Positions 26,253 to 34,868 are shown, counted from the first letter of the stretch. The stretch: DNA of 64,000 bases from Kineococcus sp. NBC_00420 (GCF_036021035.1 NZ_CP107930.1:3224001-3288000); one strand, 5' to 3'. Numbers and translations are program-made. The notes: generated by a model not told the origin, from the letters alone.

Positions 26253-27527
26253 TCAGGAGGTCGTGAGGTCGCTGGGGTCGCCGAACTCCAGGGTCCCGTC
26301 CTCGGCCACCCGGGCCCGCACGACCCGGGAGTACCCCTCGGCGACGAGCGCGTCGAAGAGGGGCTGCATCCGCTTGGCCTGCTTCACCAGGGCGACCCGG
26401 GCGCCTGCGGCGATGAGTTCCTGCTGCTTGCGCAGCAGTTCCCCGGGGTTCGCCCCGGCCGGGTGGACGAGGGCGATCGCGAGGGTCTCCTCGTCACCGG
26501 AGGACAGTTCGTCCACGATGCGCTCGAAACCGATCGAGAACCCCGCGGCCGGCAGGTCGCGGCCGGAGAACCGGCCGACCATGTTGTCGTAGCGGCCGCC
26601 GCCGGCGATCGAGGACGAGCTGCCCGGCATCGACATCTCGAAGATCGGGCCCGTGTAGTACCCCATCCCGCGCACCAGGGTGACGTCGAACTGCACGTCG
26701 AGGCCGGGGGCGGACAGGGCGAGGGCGTCGGCGATCTCGCGGAGCCGGACGACGACCTTGATGGGGACGGCCTCGGGCAGCGCGGACTCGAGGACGCCCG
26801 GGGTGCGGACGTCGCGCAGCGGCAGCAGTTCGGTCAGCGACTTCTCCAGCGCGGAGACCGACCCCTCGTCGAACCCCTTGGACCGCAGTTCCGCGAGGAC
26901 CCCGTCGAGCCCGACCTTGTCGGCCTTGTCGACGGTGATGAGCACACTGCCGTGGGCGTCCTCGGCGAAACCGCACCCGGTGAGCAGCCCCGTCAGGACA
27001 CCCCGGTCGTTGAGGCGCAGCGTCGTGCCCGTGAGGCCGAGGCGGGTCAGCGCGGTGTGCGTCGCGGTCACGAGCTCGACCTCGGCCAGGCTGCCGGGTT
27101 CGCCGACGATGTCGATGTCGCACTGCACGAACTGGCGGTAGCGACCCTTCTGCGGACGCTCCGCCCGCCAGACCGGCCCGATCTGCAGCGCCTTGAACGG
27201 CATCCGCAGCGCCGCCGCGTTCGAGGCGACGTAGCGGGTGAGGGGCACGGTGAGGTCGAAGCGCAGACCCAGGTCCGCGGCGTCGCCGGGCAGCAGGGCC
27301 TGCTCGGCCGCGAGCCCCCGGCGCATGACCTTGAACAGCATCTTCTCGTTCTCGCCACCCTGCCCCGACTCCAGCCGGGACAGTTCCTCCAGCGCCGGCG
27401 TCTCGACCTCGTCGAAGCCGAAGGAGCGGTAGACCTCGCGGATCACGTGCAGCGCGTGCTCCCGGCGGGCCTTGTCGACGGGGAGGATGTCACGCATGCC
27501 CCGCGCGGGGACGACCTTCGCTGCCAT
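26253..27527 (-). CDS. hisS: Histidyl-tRNA synthetase, atypical sequence type
   Basis: A 424-residue class II synthetase that charges tRNA-His. It begins VVPARGMRDILP (motif near the His site), has LRFDLTVPLTRYVA, motif 2 as GRYRQFVQCDIDIVGEP, the HisRS signatures LVRGMGYYTGPIFE and GGGRYDNMVGRFSG, and a C-terminal anticodon domain. The stretch GQGGENEKMLFKVMRRG is unlike the GESTDVVSKEMY form I would expect in actinobacteria. The neighbours (GDPD, SorC regulator) are also unusual. It may be an acquired or second HisRS. Confidence 0.9.
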   Translation of the reverse strand: MAAKVVPARGMRDILPVDKARREHALHVIREVYRSFGFDEVETPALEELSRLESGQGGENEKMLFKVMRRGLAAEQALLPGDAADLGLRFDLTVPLTRYVASNAAALRMPFKALQIGPVWRAERPQKGRYRQFVQCDIDIVGEPGSLAEVELVTATHTALTRLGLTGTTLRLNDRGVLTGLLTGCGFAEDAHGSVLITVDKADKVGLDGVLAELRSKGFDEGSVSALEKSLTELLPLRDVRTPGVLESALPEAVPIKVVVRLREIADALALSAPGLDVQFDVTLVRGMGYYTGPIFEMSMPGSSSSIAGGGRYDNMVGRFSGRDLPAAGFSIGFERIVDELSSGDEETLAIALVHPAGANPGELLRKQQELIAAGARVALVKQAKRMQPLFDALVAEGYSRVVRARVAEDGTLEFGDPSDLTTS

Positions 27528-27579
27528 GCCCCCATCGTAGGAGAGGCGACCGGAGGCTCCGTCCGCGCGCGGGGCGGGG

Positions 27580-28551
27580 TCAGGGCTGGGCGAGGACGGC
27601 GCGCGCCAGGGAGGTGTGGGTGATCAGGGTCGAGACGATGCCGCTGCGCAGCGCGGTCGCGGTGGCCTCGCCGCGCTGGTCGCCGCAGGCCATCGCGATG
27701 ACGTCCGGGGTCGCCCGCAGCTGCGGACCGGTCACCCCGATGACGCGGTCGGTGAGGGCGTCCACCTCCTTGCCGTCGCGGTCCAGCAGGACCCCGGTGA
27801 TCTCGGCGACGACCCCGGCCTGGGAGAGCGCGTCGCGATCGGCGTCCCCGAGGGAGTCCAGCGCCGTGGACTCACCCGGGCGCCAGGCCCCCACGGACAC
27901 GACGGCCTTCGTCAGCCGGTCGAGTTCGGCCAGCGCCTCGCTGATGCCGGACTGCGATCGCAGCCCGTCGGCGGTGGCGGCGTCGGGGACGGCGAGGGGT
28001 GCGTAGAAGGTCGTCGAGGAGGACCCCGTCGCCTCCGCCATCCGCCGGACGAGCTCGACGGCGCTCTCCTCCACGTCCGGGCGCGGCAGAGCACCGGAGA
28101 GCTGGACGAAGCGGCAGCCGATGTTCGCCCCGACGGAGGCGGCCAGCAGGGAGATCGTGCGGCCCCAGGCGAGCCCGACGACGTCCTCGGCCGTGACGCT
28201 CTCCTCCAGCAGGCCCGCGGTGAAGTTCGCGACGGCCCGGCGCTGACCCACCACGGTGTCCTCGTCGGGTCTCACGACGTAGACCGCCCGCACGCCGAAG
28301 CGCTCGCGCACCGCGTCGGCGAGCTCTCCGTCCAGGGAACTCGGGACGATCACCTCGATCTGCACGAGACCGGCCTCCTGGGCGTCCGCCAGCAGGCGGG
28401 CGACCTTGAACCGGCTCACCCCGAGCTGCTTGGCGATCTCGACCTTGGTCAGGCCCTCGACGTAGAAGCGCCGGGCGGCGGCCGCCGCGAGTGCGAGCGC
28501 ACTCGTGGACATCCGTCGCGAGGCGGTACCGCGGGCCGGCGTCTTCGCCAT
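27580..28551 (-). CDS. SorC/DeoR-type regulator of the polyol operon
   Basis: A 323-residue regulator from the ATG at 28551. The N-terminal helix-turn-helix (~25-65) reads FYVEGLTKVEIAKQLGVSRFKVARLL. The rest is the SorC sugar-binding domain (VVGLAWGRTISLLAA, VVSVGAW, GEATATALRSG), which binds phosphorylated sugars or polyols. It is divergent from a polyol ABC operon with mannitol dehydrogenase, and a 16-bp palindrome sits inside the spacer of its own promoter, so it probably regulates itself and the operon. hisS lies 52 bp downstream on the same strand. Confidence 0.9.
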   Translation of the reverse strand: MAKTPARGTASRRMSTSALALAAAAARRFYVEGLTKVEIAKQLGVSRFKVARLLADAQEAGLVQIEVIVPSSLDGELADAVRERFGVRAVYVVRPDEDTVVGQRRAVANFTAGLLEESVTAEDVVGLAWGRTISLLAASVGANIGCRFVQLSGALPRPDVEESAVELVRRMAEATGSSSTTFYAPLAVPDAATADGLRSQSGISEALAELDRLTKAVVSVGAWRPGESTALDSLGDADRDALSQAGVVAEITGVLLDRDGKEVDALTDRVIGVTGPQLRATPDVIAMACGDQRGEATATALRSGIVSTLITHTSLARAVLAQP

Positions 28552-28617
28552 GGCACCTCCTTCGCCGACCGTGGTGTCCGGCCGGGCTGACGTCGGGTGG
28601 AGAACGGGCAGTACGAG

Positions 28618-28647
28618 TTGACAGCTGTGTGCGACGCGGGTCACGAT
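28618..28647 (+). promoter_or_regulatory. Candidate promoter of the polyol operon
   Basis: A perfect -35 TTGACA (28618-28623), an 18-nt spacer and a weak -10 CACGAT (28642-28647). An inverted pair CAGCTGTG (28622-28629) and CACAGCTG (28651-28658) brackets the -10 and may be a second SorC half-site pair. The -10 is poor, so confidence is low. Confidence 0.4.
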
Positions 28648-28658
28648 CAGCACAGCTG

Positions 28659-28688
28659 AGAGTAGCCCGCTCATTTGAGCGGTTGCAA
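28659..28688 (-). promoter_or_regulatory. SorC promoter with 16-bp operator in its spacer
   Basis: On the minus strand, -35 TTGCAA (28683-28688), an 18-nt spacer, -10 TACTCT (28659-28664). The perfect palindrome CCGCTCATTTGAGCGG (28667-28682) lies wholly inside the spacer, which would make repression of the regulator gene by bound protein very direct. Confidence 0.6.
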
Positions 28689-28737
28689 CGGCCGCGAGCC
28701 GGAGCACCTTGTCGACGAAGACACTGGAGGGGACACG

Positions 28738-30225
28738 ATGGCTGGACGTCAGAGCCTGTCGAAGAAGGACGCCGCACCGGGCGCGTCCACGTCGGCGGCG
28801 AACTCGCCGCTGAGCCGCCGCGCAGCCACGACACTGAGCCGCCGCGCAGCCACCACACTGAGCCGCCGGGCAGCTCTGGGTGGCGCGGCCGGTGTCGGTA
28901 CCGCCGCGGCGCTGAGCGCCTGCTCGGGCGCCGGTGGCGGGACCACGGGCGGCGGCGGTGGTGGCGGCGACAGCAAGACGATCAACGTCATCATGGTCAA
29001 CAACCCGCAGATGGTGGACCTGCAGAAGCTCACCGCGGACAACTTCACCAAGGACACCGGCATCACCGTGAAGTACACGGTCCTGCCCGAGAACGACGTC
29101 CGCGACAAGATCAGCCAGGAGTTCTCCAGCCAGGCCGGTCAGTACGACGTCGCGTCGATCTCCAACTACGAGGTCCCGTTCTACTCCAAGAACGACTGGC
29201 TCGCCCCGATGGACGACTTCATCAAGGCGGACTCCGCGTTCGGTCAGGACGACATCCTCAAGCCGCTGGCCACCGCGCTCACCGGCGACGACGGCAAGGT
29301 CTACGGCGAGCCGTTCTACGGCGAGTCCTCGTTCCTCATGTACCGCAAGGACGTCTTCGAGGCCAACGGCATCACCATGCCGGACAAGCCGACCTGGGAC
29401 GAGGTCGCGGGTTTCGCGGCCCAGCTCGACGGCAAGACGCCCGGCATGAAGGGCATCGCGCTGCGCGGCCAGCCCGGTTGGGGCCAGGTCTTCGCCCCGC
29501 TCACGACGGTGGTCAACACCTTCGGTGGCACCTGGTTCGACGAGGACTGGACCGCCCAGGTCAACGCCCCGGAGTTCGTGGCCGCGACGAAGTTCTACGT
29601 CGACCTCGTCACGGCCCACGGCGAGTCCGGCGCCCCGCAGGCCGGGTTCACCGAGTGCCTCAACGGCATGACCCAGTCGCAGGTCGCCATGTGGTACGAC
29701 GCGACCTCCGCCGCCGGTTCGCTGGACGCCAGCGGTTCCCCGGTGGCCGGCAAGATGGGCTACGTCGCCGCGCCGGTCAACCAGACCGACTCCTCGGGCT
29801 GGCTGTACACCTGGGCGTGGGGCATCCAGAAGGCCTCCAAGAACCAGGAGAACGCCTGGAAGTTCGTCTCCTGGGCCTCCAGCAAGGAGTACGAGGAACT
29901 CGTGGGCAAGCAGGTCGGCTGGGCCAGCGTGCCCGCGGGCAAGCGCACCTCGACCTACGAGAACGCCGACTACCAGAAGTCGGCCGCCCCGTTCTACAAG
30001 GCCACCCAGGACGCCATCAACGCCGCGAACCCGGAGGACCCGGGTGTGCAGAAGCGTCCGGCCGCCGGCATCCAGTTCGTGGCCATCCCCGAGTTCGCCG
30101 ACATGGCGACCCAGGTCTCCCAGCTCGTGTCCTCGGCCATCGCCGGTCAGATGAGCGTCGAGGACGCCCTCGACCAGGGCCAGGACCTCGCGACCAAGCT
30201 GGTCAGCGACAAGTACAAGAAGTGA
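28738..30225 (+). CDS. Polyol ABC transporter solute-binding lipoprotein (SmoE/MtlE-like)
   Basis: A 495-residue family 1 binding protein from the ATG at 28738 with a GGAGGGGAC ribosome site. The leader is odd: a 24-bp unit coding LSRRAATT occurs twice and is followed by a third copy LSRRAALGG, giving three twin-arginine motifs before the hydrophobic core and lipobox LSAC. A Gly-rich spacer follows. The mature part (AMWYDATSAAGSLDASGSP, FYGESSFLMYRKD) fits polyol-binding proteins. It heads the operon with two permeases and mannitol dehydrogenase. A strong hairpin separates it from the permeases. Confidence 0.88.
   Translation: MAGRQSLSKKDAAPGASTSAANSPLSRRAATTLSRRAATTLSRRAALGGAAGVGTAAALSACSGAGGGTTGGGGGGGDSKTINVIMVNNPQMVDLQKLTADNFTKDTGITVKYTVLPENDVRDKISQEFSSQAGQYDVASISNYEVPFYSKNDWLAPMDDFIKADSAFGQDDILKPLATALTGDDGKVYGEPFYGESSFLMYRKDVFEANGITMPDKPTWDEVAGFAAQLDGKTPGMKGIALRGQPGWGQVFAPLTTVVNTFGGTWFDEDWTAQVNAPEFVAATKFYVDLVTAHGESGAPQAGFTECLNGMTQSQVAMWYDATSAAGSLDASGSPVAGKMGYVAAPVNQTDSSGWLYTWAWGIQKASKNQENAWKFVSWASSKEYEELVGKQVGWASVPAGKRTSTYENADYQKSAAPFYKATQDAINAANPEDPGVQKRPAAGIQFVAIPEFADMATQVSQLVSSAIAGQMSVEDALDQGQDLATKLVSDKYKK
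28810..28878 (+). repeat. 24-bp tandem repeat (2.9 copies) in signal-peptide region
   Basis: Units at 28810-28833 and 28834-28857 differ at one base. A third, shortened and diverged copy covers 28858-28878. Each codes for LSRRAATT or a variant, so the repeat multiplies the Tat twin-arginine motif in frame. Confidence 0.9.
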
Positions 30226-30232
30226 GTCGTCG

Positions 30233-30263
30233 CCGCGACCCCCGGGTTCCCCGGGGGTCGCGG
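30233..30263 (+). terminator. Intercistronic hairpin between binding protein and permease
   Basis: Arms 30233-30246 and 30250-30263 pair perfectly (14 bp) around a TTC loop, 8 bp after the binding-protein stop. In ABC operons such hairpins act as partial terminators or 3'-end stabilisers, giving more binding protein than permease. Confidence 0.75.
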
Positions 30264-30328
30264 TCCCTCGTTCGGCCCCGGCCCCGTCAGTGGGTTCCCC
30301 TCCCCGGAAGCACAGAGGACGTCCTTCC

Positions 30329-31300
30329 ATGAGCACATCGAGCACCACGGCTGACAACCTCTCCAAGGTGGGGCCGGACAGGCCCCAGCGCAACGCGGGT
30401 CAGGCGCGCAGAGCCGCCGACTGGGCCCGCCGGGCGCCCCTCCTCCCCGCGCTGCTGTTCACGATCGTCGTGACGCAGTTGCCGTTCCTGGCGACCATCG
30501 TCATCTCGTTCATGAACTGGAACTCCTACTACCCGCAGGACCGCGGGTTCGGTGGCATCTCCAACTACGTCTCGGTCTTCACAAACTCCCAGCTCCGCGG
30601 TGCGGTGTGGAACACCGTCCTGCTGACCGTCACGGTCGTCGCGGTCAGCCTCGTCCTGGGCATGCTCATCGCCCTGCTGCTGGACCGGAAGTTCATGGGC
30701 CGCGGGGCCGTCCGCACGATGATGATCGCGCCGTTCCTCGTCGTCCCGATCGCGGCCGCGCTGCTGTGGAAGCACGCCCTGTTCAACCCGAACTACGGCC
30801 TGCTCAACGGCACGCTCAACGCGATCTGGAAGCTCTTCGGCTCCGACGGTGCACCCCAGGTCGACTGGCTCTCGACCGCCCCGAAGATCGCCATCGAGGT
30901 CTCCCTCATCTGGCAGTGGACCCCGTTCATGATGCTGATCCTGCTCGCCGGTCTGCAGTCCAAGCCGGCCGACGCCGAGGAGGCCGCTCGCATGGACGGC
31001 GCCACCGGGTTCCAGATCTTCCGCTACCTGACCTTCCCGCACCTGCGCCAGTACCTCGAACTCGGCGGTCTGCTCGGGGCCATCTACATCGTGCAGAACT
31101 TCGACGCCGTCTTCACCATCACGGCCGGTGGCCTGGGCACCGCGAACCTGCCGTACACGATCTACCAGACCGTGTTCTCCGCCCACGACTACGGCCTCGC
31201 CTCGGCCATGGGTGTCGTCGTCGTCATCGGGACCATCATCGTCGCGAACTTCGCCCTGCGGGTCGTCGCGAGCATGTTCAAGCAGGAGGCCGGTCGATGA
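30329..31300 (+). CDS. Polyol ABC transporter permease (SmoF/MtlF-like)
   Basis: A 323-residue permease from the ATG at 30329. An N-terminal ~35-residue polar stretch precedes six hydrophobic helices (PLLPALLFTIVVTQLPFLA is the first). The EAA loop reads EEAARMDGATGFQIFRYLTFP. It is 103 bp after the binding protein, with the intercistronic hairpin between, and its stop overlaps the ATG of the second permease. The context points to mannitol or sorbitol uptake. Confidence 0.88.
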   Translation: MSTSSTTADNLSKVGPDRPQRNAGQARRAADWARRAPLLPALLFTIVVTQLPFLATIVISFMNWNSYYPQDRGFGGISNYVSVFTNSQLRGAVWNTVLLTVTVVAVSLVLGMLIALLLDRKFMGRGAVRTMMIAPFLVVPIAAALLWKHALFNPNYGLLNGTLNAIWKLFGSDGAPQVDWLSTAPKIAIEVSLIWQWTPFMMLILLAGLQSKPADAEEAARMDGATGFQIFRYLTFPHLRQYLELGGLLGAIYIVQNFDAVFTITAGGLGTANLPYTIYQTVFSAHDYGLASAMGVVVVIGTIIVANFALRVVASMFKQEAGR

Positions 31301-32193
31301 GCACCGTCGCGAGCAGTGGCACGCTGAAGCAGAACACCAACGCCCACGTCCCGACCTCCAAGCGGGAACAACGTTCCCGCGAGATGAACCGCAGCAAGCC
31401 GATCTGGGGCCTCATCGCCTGGATCGTCGGCATCCTCTTCGTCCTGCCGGTGCTGTGGATGGTCCTCACCTCGCTGCACTCCGAGACCGACGCGGCGACC
31501 AACCCGCCGTCGATCGCCGCCGGGCTGACCCTCGACGGGTACCGCTCCTTCTTCTCCGCGCAGCCCGCCGCACCGCTCATCAACTCGGCGATGGCGTCGG
31601 TCATCTCGACCCTGATCGTCCTGGCCCTGGCGATCCCCGCGGCGTTCGCGCTCTCGATCCGTCCGGTCCAGAAGTGGACCGACGTCATGTTCTTCTTCCT
31701 GTCGACGAAGTTCATGCCGCTCGTCGCCGGGCTGCTGCCGTTGTACCTGTTCGCGACCAAGACGGGCACACTGGACAACATCTGGCTGCTGATCGTCCTC
31801 TACACCTCGATGAACCTGCCGATCGCGGTCTGGATGATGCAGTCGTTCCTGGCCGAGGTCCCCGGCGAGATGCTCGAGGCGGCCTCGATCGACGGCGCCG
31901 GCCTGATCCGGATGCTGTGGTCGATCGTCCGCCCGGTCGCGATGCCGGGGGTGGCCGCCACCGCGCTGATCTGCTTCATCTTCAGCTGGAACGAACTGCT
32001 GCTGGCCCGCACGCTGACGAACACCATCGCCAGCACGGCACCGGTGTTCCTCACCGGTTTCGTCACCAGCCAGGGCCTGTTCCTGGCGCAGTTGTGCGCC
32101 GCGGCGACCGTGATCTCGCTGCCGGTCCTCGTGGCCGGGTTCGCCGCCCAGGACAAGCTGGTGCAGGGTCTGTCCATGGGTGCCGTGAAGTGA
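31297..32193 (+). CDS. Polyol ABC transporter permease (SmoG/MtlG-like)
   Basis: A 298-residue permease starting at the ATG in an ATGA overlap. After a ~35-residue charged N-terminus, six helices follow (IAWIVGILFVLPVLWMVLTS first). The EAA loop is EAASIDGAGLIRMLWSIVRP. Sequence features such as STKFMPLVAGLLPLYLFATK are typical of the second polyol permease. It works with the preceding permease and an ATPase that is not encoded here. Confidence 0.88.
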   Translation: MSTVASSGTLKQNTNAHVPTSKREQRSREMNRSKPIWGLIAWIVGILFVLPVLWMVLTSLHSETDAATNPPSIAAGLTLDGYRSFFSAQPAAPLINSAMASVISTLIVLALAIPAAFALSIRPVQKWTDVMFFFLSTKFMPLVAGLLPLYLFATKTGTLDNIWLLIVLYTSMNLPIAVWMMQSFLAEVPGEMLEAASIDGAGLIRMLWSIVRPVAMPGVAATALICFIFSWNELLLARTLTNTIASTAPVFLTGFVTSQGLFLAQLCAAATVISLPVLVAGFAAQDKLVQGLSMGAVK

Positions 32194-32227
32194 CCCGCCC
32201 GTCCACCGCAACCCCTGGAGCGCTTCC

Positions 32228-33721
32228 GTGACCTCCACCACCACCGCACTGCCGCTGACCCCGGAGAACCTCGCCGCCATCGGCGAGCGCGTGCCCGTCC
32301 CCGGCTACGACCGGTCGCAGGTGACGCCCGGGATCGTCCACCTGGGGGTCGGTGGTTTCCACCGTGCGCACCAGGCGATGTACCTGGACCGCCTGATGAA
32401 CGAGGGCAAGGCGCTGGACTGGGGCATCCGCGGCATCGGCGTGCTGCCGCACGACCGGCGGATGAAGGAGGTCATGGACGCCCAGGGGGGCCTGTACACC
32501 CTGGTGCTGAAGGACCCCGACGGTTCCCGCGAACCCCGCGTCATCGGTTCCATCCTCGACTTCATCCTCGCCCCCGAGGACACCGAGGGGGCGGTGGAGG
32601 CGATGGCCGACCCGCGGATCCGCATCGTCTCCCTCACGGTCACCGAGGGCGGCTACAACATCGACGCGGTCAGCGGCGAGTTCGTGCTCACCGAGGAGAA
32701 GGTCGCGGCGGACCTCGCCGACGGCGCCGTCCCGCAGACGTCGTTCGGTCTGGTCACCGAGGCGCTGCGCCGTCGCCGCGACCGCGGGATCCCGCCCTTC
32801 ACAGTGATGTCCTGCGACAACATCCAGGGCAACGGTCACGTCGCCCACCAGGTGTTCGTGGCGTTCGCGAAGGCCAAGGACGCCGAGCTCGGTACCTGGA
32901 TCGACGAGCACGTGAAGTTCCCGAACTGCATGGTCGACCGGATCACCCCCGGCACCACCGACGACGACCGCGCCGAGGTGCGCGAGGCGTTCGGCGTCGA
33001 GGACGCCTGGCCCGTGGTCTGCGAACCGTTCGTGCAGTGGGTCCTGGAGGACGACTTCGGCCTCGGCCGACCGCCCTACGAGGACGCGGGCGTCCAGGTC
33101 GTCGACGACGTCGAGCCCTACGAGCTGATGAAGCTCCGGCTGCTCAACGCCAGCCACCAGGCGCTGTGCTACTTCGGCTACCTCGCCGGCTACCGGCTGG
33201 TCCACGAGGTCGCCCAGGACCCGCTGTTCGCGACGTTCCTGCTCGGGTACATGGAACGCGAAGGGTCCCCGACCCTGGCCCCCGTCCCCGGGATCGACCT
33301 GGACGCCTACCGTCACGAACTCGTCAGCCGGTTCTCCAACGGCGAGGTCCGCGACACCGTGGCGCGGCTGTGCAACGAGAGCTCCGACCGCATCCCGAAG
33401 TGGTTGCTGCCGGTCGTCCGGCACCAGATCGCGCACGGCGGCGAGTTCTTCCGCGCCGCCGCCGTCGTGGCCAGCTGGGCCCGCTACGCCGAGGGGGTCG
33501 ACGAGCAGGGCGAGCAGATCGAGGTGTCGGACCGCATCGCGGACCGCCTCGTGGCGACGGCCCAGCGCAACCGCACCGACCCGACGGCCTTCATCGCCGA
33601 CCGGGCCCTCTTCGGCGACCTCGTCGACGACGAGGCGTTCGTCGCGGAGTACACCGCCACGCTGGCCTCGTTGCACGCCCACGGCGCCCGCGCGACCCTC
33701 GAGGCGATCGTCGCCCGCTGA
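32228..33721 (+). CDS. mtlK: Mannitol 2-dehydrogenase (polyol-specific long-chain dehydrogenase)
   Basis: A 497-residue NAD-dependent enzyme from the GTG at 32228, 34 bp after the permease. The Rossmann part has GIVHLGVGGFHRAHQAMYLD, and the catalytic motif K-x4-N-x2-H is present in LMKLRLLNASHQAL. It oxidises mannitol to fructose (relatives also accept arabitol or sorbitol), so the operon imports a polyol and starts its breakdown. Ends before a large bidirectional hairpin. Confidence 0.92.
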   Translation: MTSTTTALPLTPENLAAIGERVPVPGYDRSQVTPGIVHLGVGGFHRAHQAMYLDRLMNEGKALDWGIRGIGVLPHDRRMKEVMDAQGGLYTLVLKDPDGSREPRVIGSILDFILAPEDTEGAVEAMADPRIRIVSLTVTEGGYNIDAVSGEFVLTEEKVAADLADGAVPQTSFGLVTEALRRRRDRGIPPFTVMSCDNIQGNGHVAHQVFVAFAKAKDAELGTWIDEHVKFPNCMVDRITPGTTDDDRAEVREAFGVEDAWPVVCEPFVQWVLEDDFGLGRPPYEDAGVQVVDDVEPYELMKLRLLNASHQALCYFGYLAGYRLVHEVAQDPLFATFLLGYMEREGSPTLAPVPGIDLDAYRHELVSRFSNGEVRDTVARLCNESSDRIPKWLLPVVRHQIAHGGEFFRAAAVVASWARYAEGVDEQGEQIEVSDRIADRLVATAQRNRTDPTAFIADRALFGDLVDDEAFVAEYTATLASLHAHGARATLEAIVAR

Positions 33722-33730
33722 CCCCGTCCC

Positions 33731-33792
33731 GACTCCTGGGGAGCTCTCCACCCTTCCGGCGCTGCCGAAGGGTGGGAAGCTCCCCAGAAGTC
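33731..33792. terminator. Bidirectional terminator, ~29-bp imperfect stem
   Basis: Arms 33731-33760 and 33764-33792 pair with a few mismatches and one bulge, between the convergent mtlK and aldo/keto reductase genes. The right arm and the 5 bp after it are almost identical to those of the hairpin at 63093-63152, so the two belong to one repeat family. Confidence 0.8.
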
Positions 33793-33814
33793 GTTTCGGG
33801 GGGCGGGTGGGGCC

Positions 33815-34783
33815 TCAGAAGCCGGCGACCTCGTGGGGTTCGTAGGGGGCCTCGAGCTCGGCGACCTCGTCGGCGGTGAGCTCCAGCTCGATCGCCGCGA
33901 GGGCGTCCTCGAGGTGCTGGGGCTTGGTGGCGCCGACGATGGGGGCGACCACGACCGGGTTCTGCGCGACCCAGGCCAGCGCGACCTGGGCGCGGGAGAC
34001 CCCGCGGCGCTCGGCGACCCGCGCCACCGCCGCGACCACGTCGGCGTCGGAGTCGCGGTAGAGGGTCTTGCCGAACTCGTCCTTCTCGGAGCGGTTCGTC
34101 GTGGCGTCCCAGTCGCGCGTGAGCTTGCCGCGGGCCAGCGGGCTCCAGGGGATGACCCCGACGCCCTCGTCGGCGCACAGCGGCAGCATCTCCCGCTCCT
34201 CCTCGCGGTAGAGGAGGTTGTAGTGGTCCTGCATCGTCGAGAACCGGGTCCAGCCGTTGAGGTCCTGCAGGTGCAGGGCCTTGGAGAACTGCCACGCCCA
34301 CATCGAGCTGGCGCCGAGGTAGCGGACCTTCCCGGCCGCGACCACGTCGTGCAGGGCCTGCAGCGTCTCCTCGAGCGGGACGGTGGGGTCGAAGCGGTGG
34401 ATCTGGTAGAGGTCGACGTAGTCCGTCCCGAGGCGGCGCAGCGAGTTGTCGATCTCGGTGAGGATCGCGTTCCGGGAGAGCCCCGCACCGTTGGGTCCCG
34501 GGCGCATGCGGCCGTGGACCTTGGTGGCGATGACGAGGTCCTCGCGGCGCGCGGCCTTGAGCAGGACGTCGCCCAGGATCTCCTCGCTGGAACCGTCGGA
34601 GTAGACGTTGGCCGTGTCGAAGAAGTTGACGCCGGCGTCGAGCGCGCGGTGCAGGAAGGGGGCGCTCTCCTCCGCGGGCAGCGTCCACCCGTGGTTGCCC
34701 CGGGCCGGGTCGCCGTAGCTCATGCACCCGAGGACGAGCCGGGAGACCTCGAGGCCGGTGTGACCGAGTTTCACGTAGTCCAT
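33815..34783 (-). CDS. Aldo/keto reductase
   Basis: A 322-residue NADPH-dependent (alpha/beta)8 oxidoreductase from the ATG at 34783. The catalytic tetrad is visible: Asp and Tyr in FFDTANVYSDG, Lys in VIATKVHGR, His in LYQIHRFDP. The C-terminal cofactor motif is VAPIVGATKPQHLEDAL. The GCMSYGDP start matches the family that includes YajO-like and plant-like reductases. It reduces aldehydes or ketones; the substrate is not known. It is divergent from a Gfo/Idh/MocA gene across 141 bp carrying three GATCG..CGATC palindromes. Confidence 0.9.
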   Translation of the reverse strand: MDYVKLGHTGLEVSRLVLGCMSYGDPARGNHGWTLPAEESAPFLHRALDAGVNFFDTANVYSDGSSEEILGDVLLKAARREDLVIATKVHGRMRPGPNGAGLSRNAILTEIDNSLRRLGTDYVDLYQIHRFDPTVPLEETLQALHDVVAAGKVRYLGASSMWAWQFSKALHLQDLNGWTRFSTMQDHYNLLYREEEREMLPLCADEGVGVIPWSPLARGKLTRDWDATTNRSEKDEFGKTLYRDSDADVVAAVARVAERRGVSRAQVALAWVAQNPVVVAPIVGATKPQHLEDALAAIELELTADEVAELEAPYEPHEVAGF

Positions 34784-34788
34784 GACGC

Positions 34789-34868
34789 GATCGTGCCCGA
34801 TCACCCGTTCGGCTGCCTGCGCGGGCGGAGGAACGGGCGATCGAACGATCCGTGGTGATCGATCGATC
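34789..34868. promoter_or_regulatory. Three GATCG..CGATC palindromes between divergent genes
   Basis: GATCG-TGCC-CGATC (34789-34802), GATCG-AA-CGATC (34839-34850) and GATCGATCGATC (34857-34868). The last two are 18 bp apart centre to centre. The third ends just before the TTGACC -35 of the oxidoreductase promoter. Likely binding sites of an unknown regulator. Confidence 0.5.

Noticed and set aside
28805-28880. CRISPR-like repeats
   Set aside because: The tandem units are adjacent without spacers and lie in frame inside a signal-peptide region.
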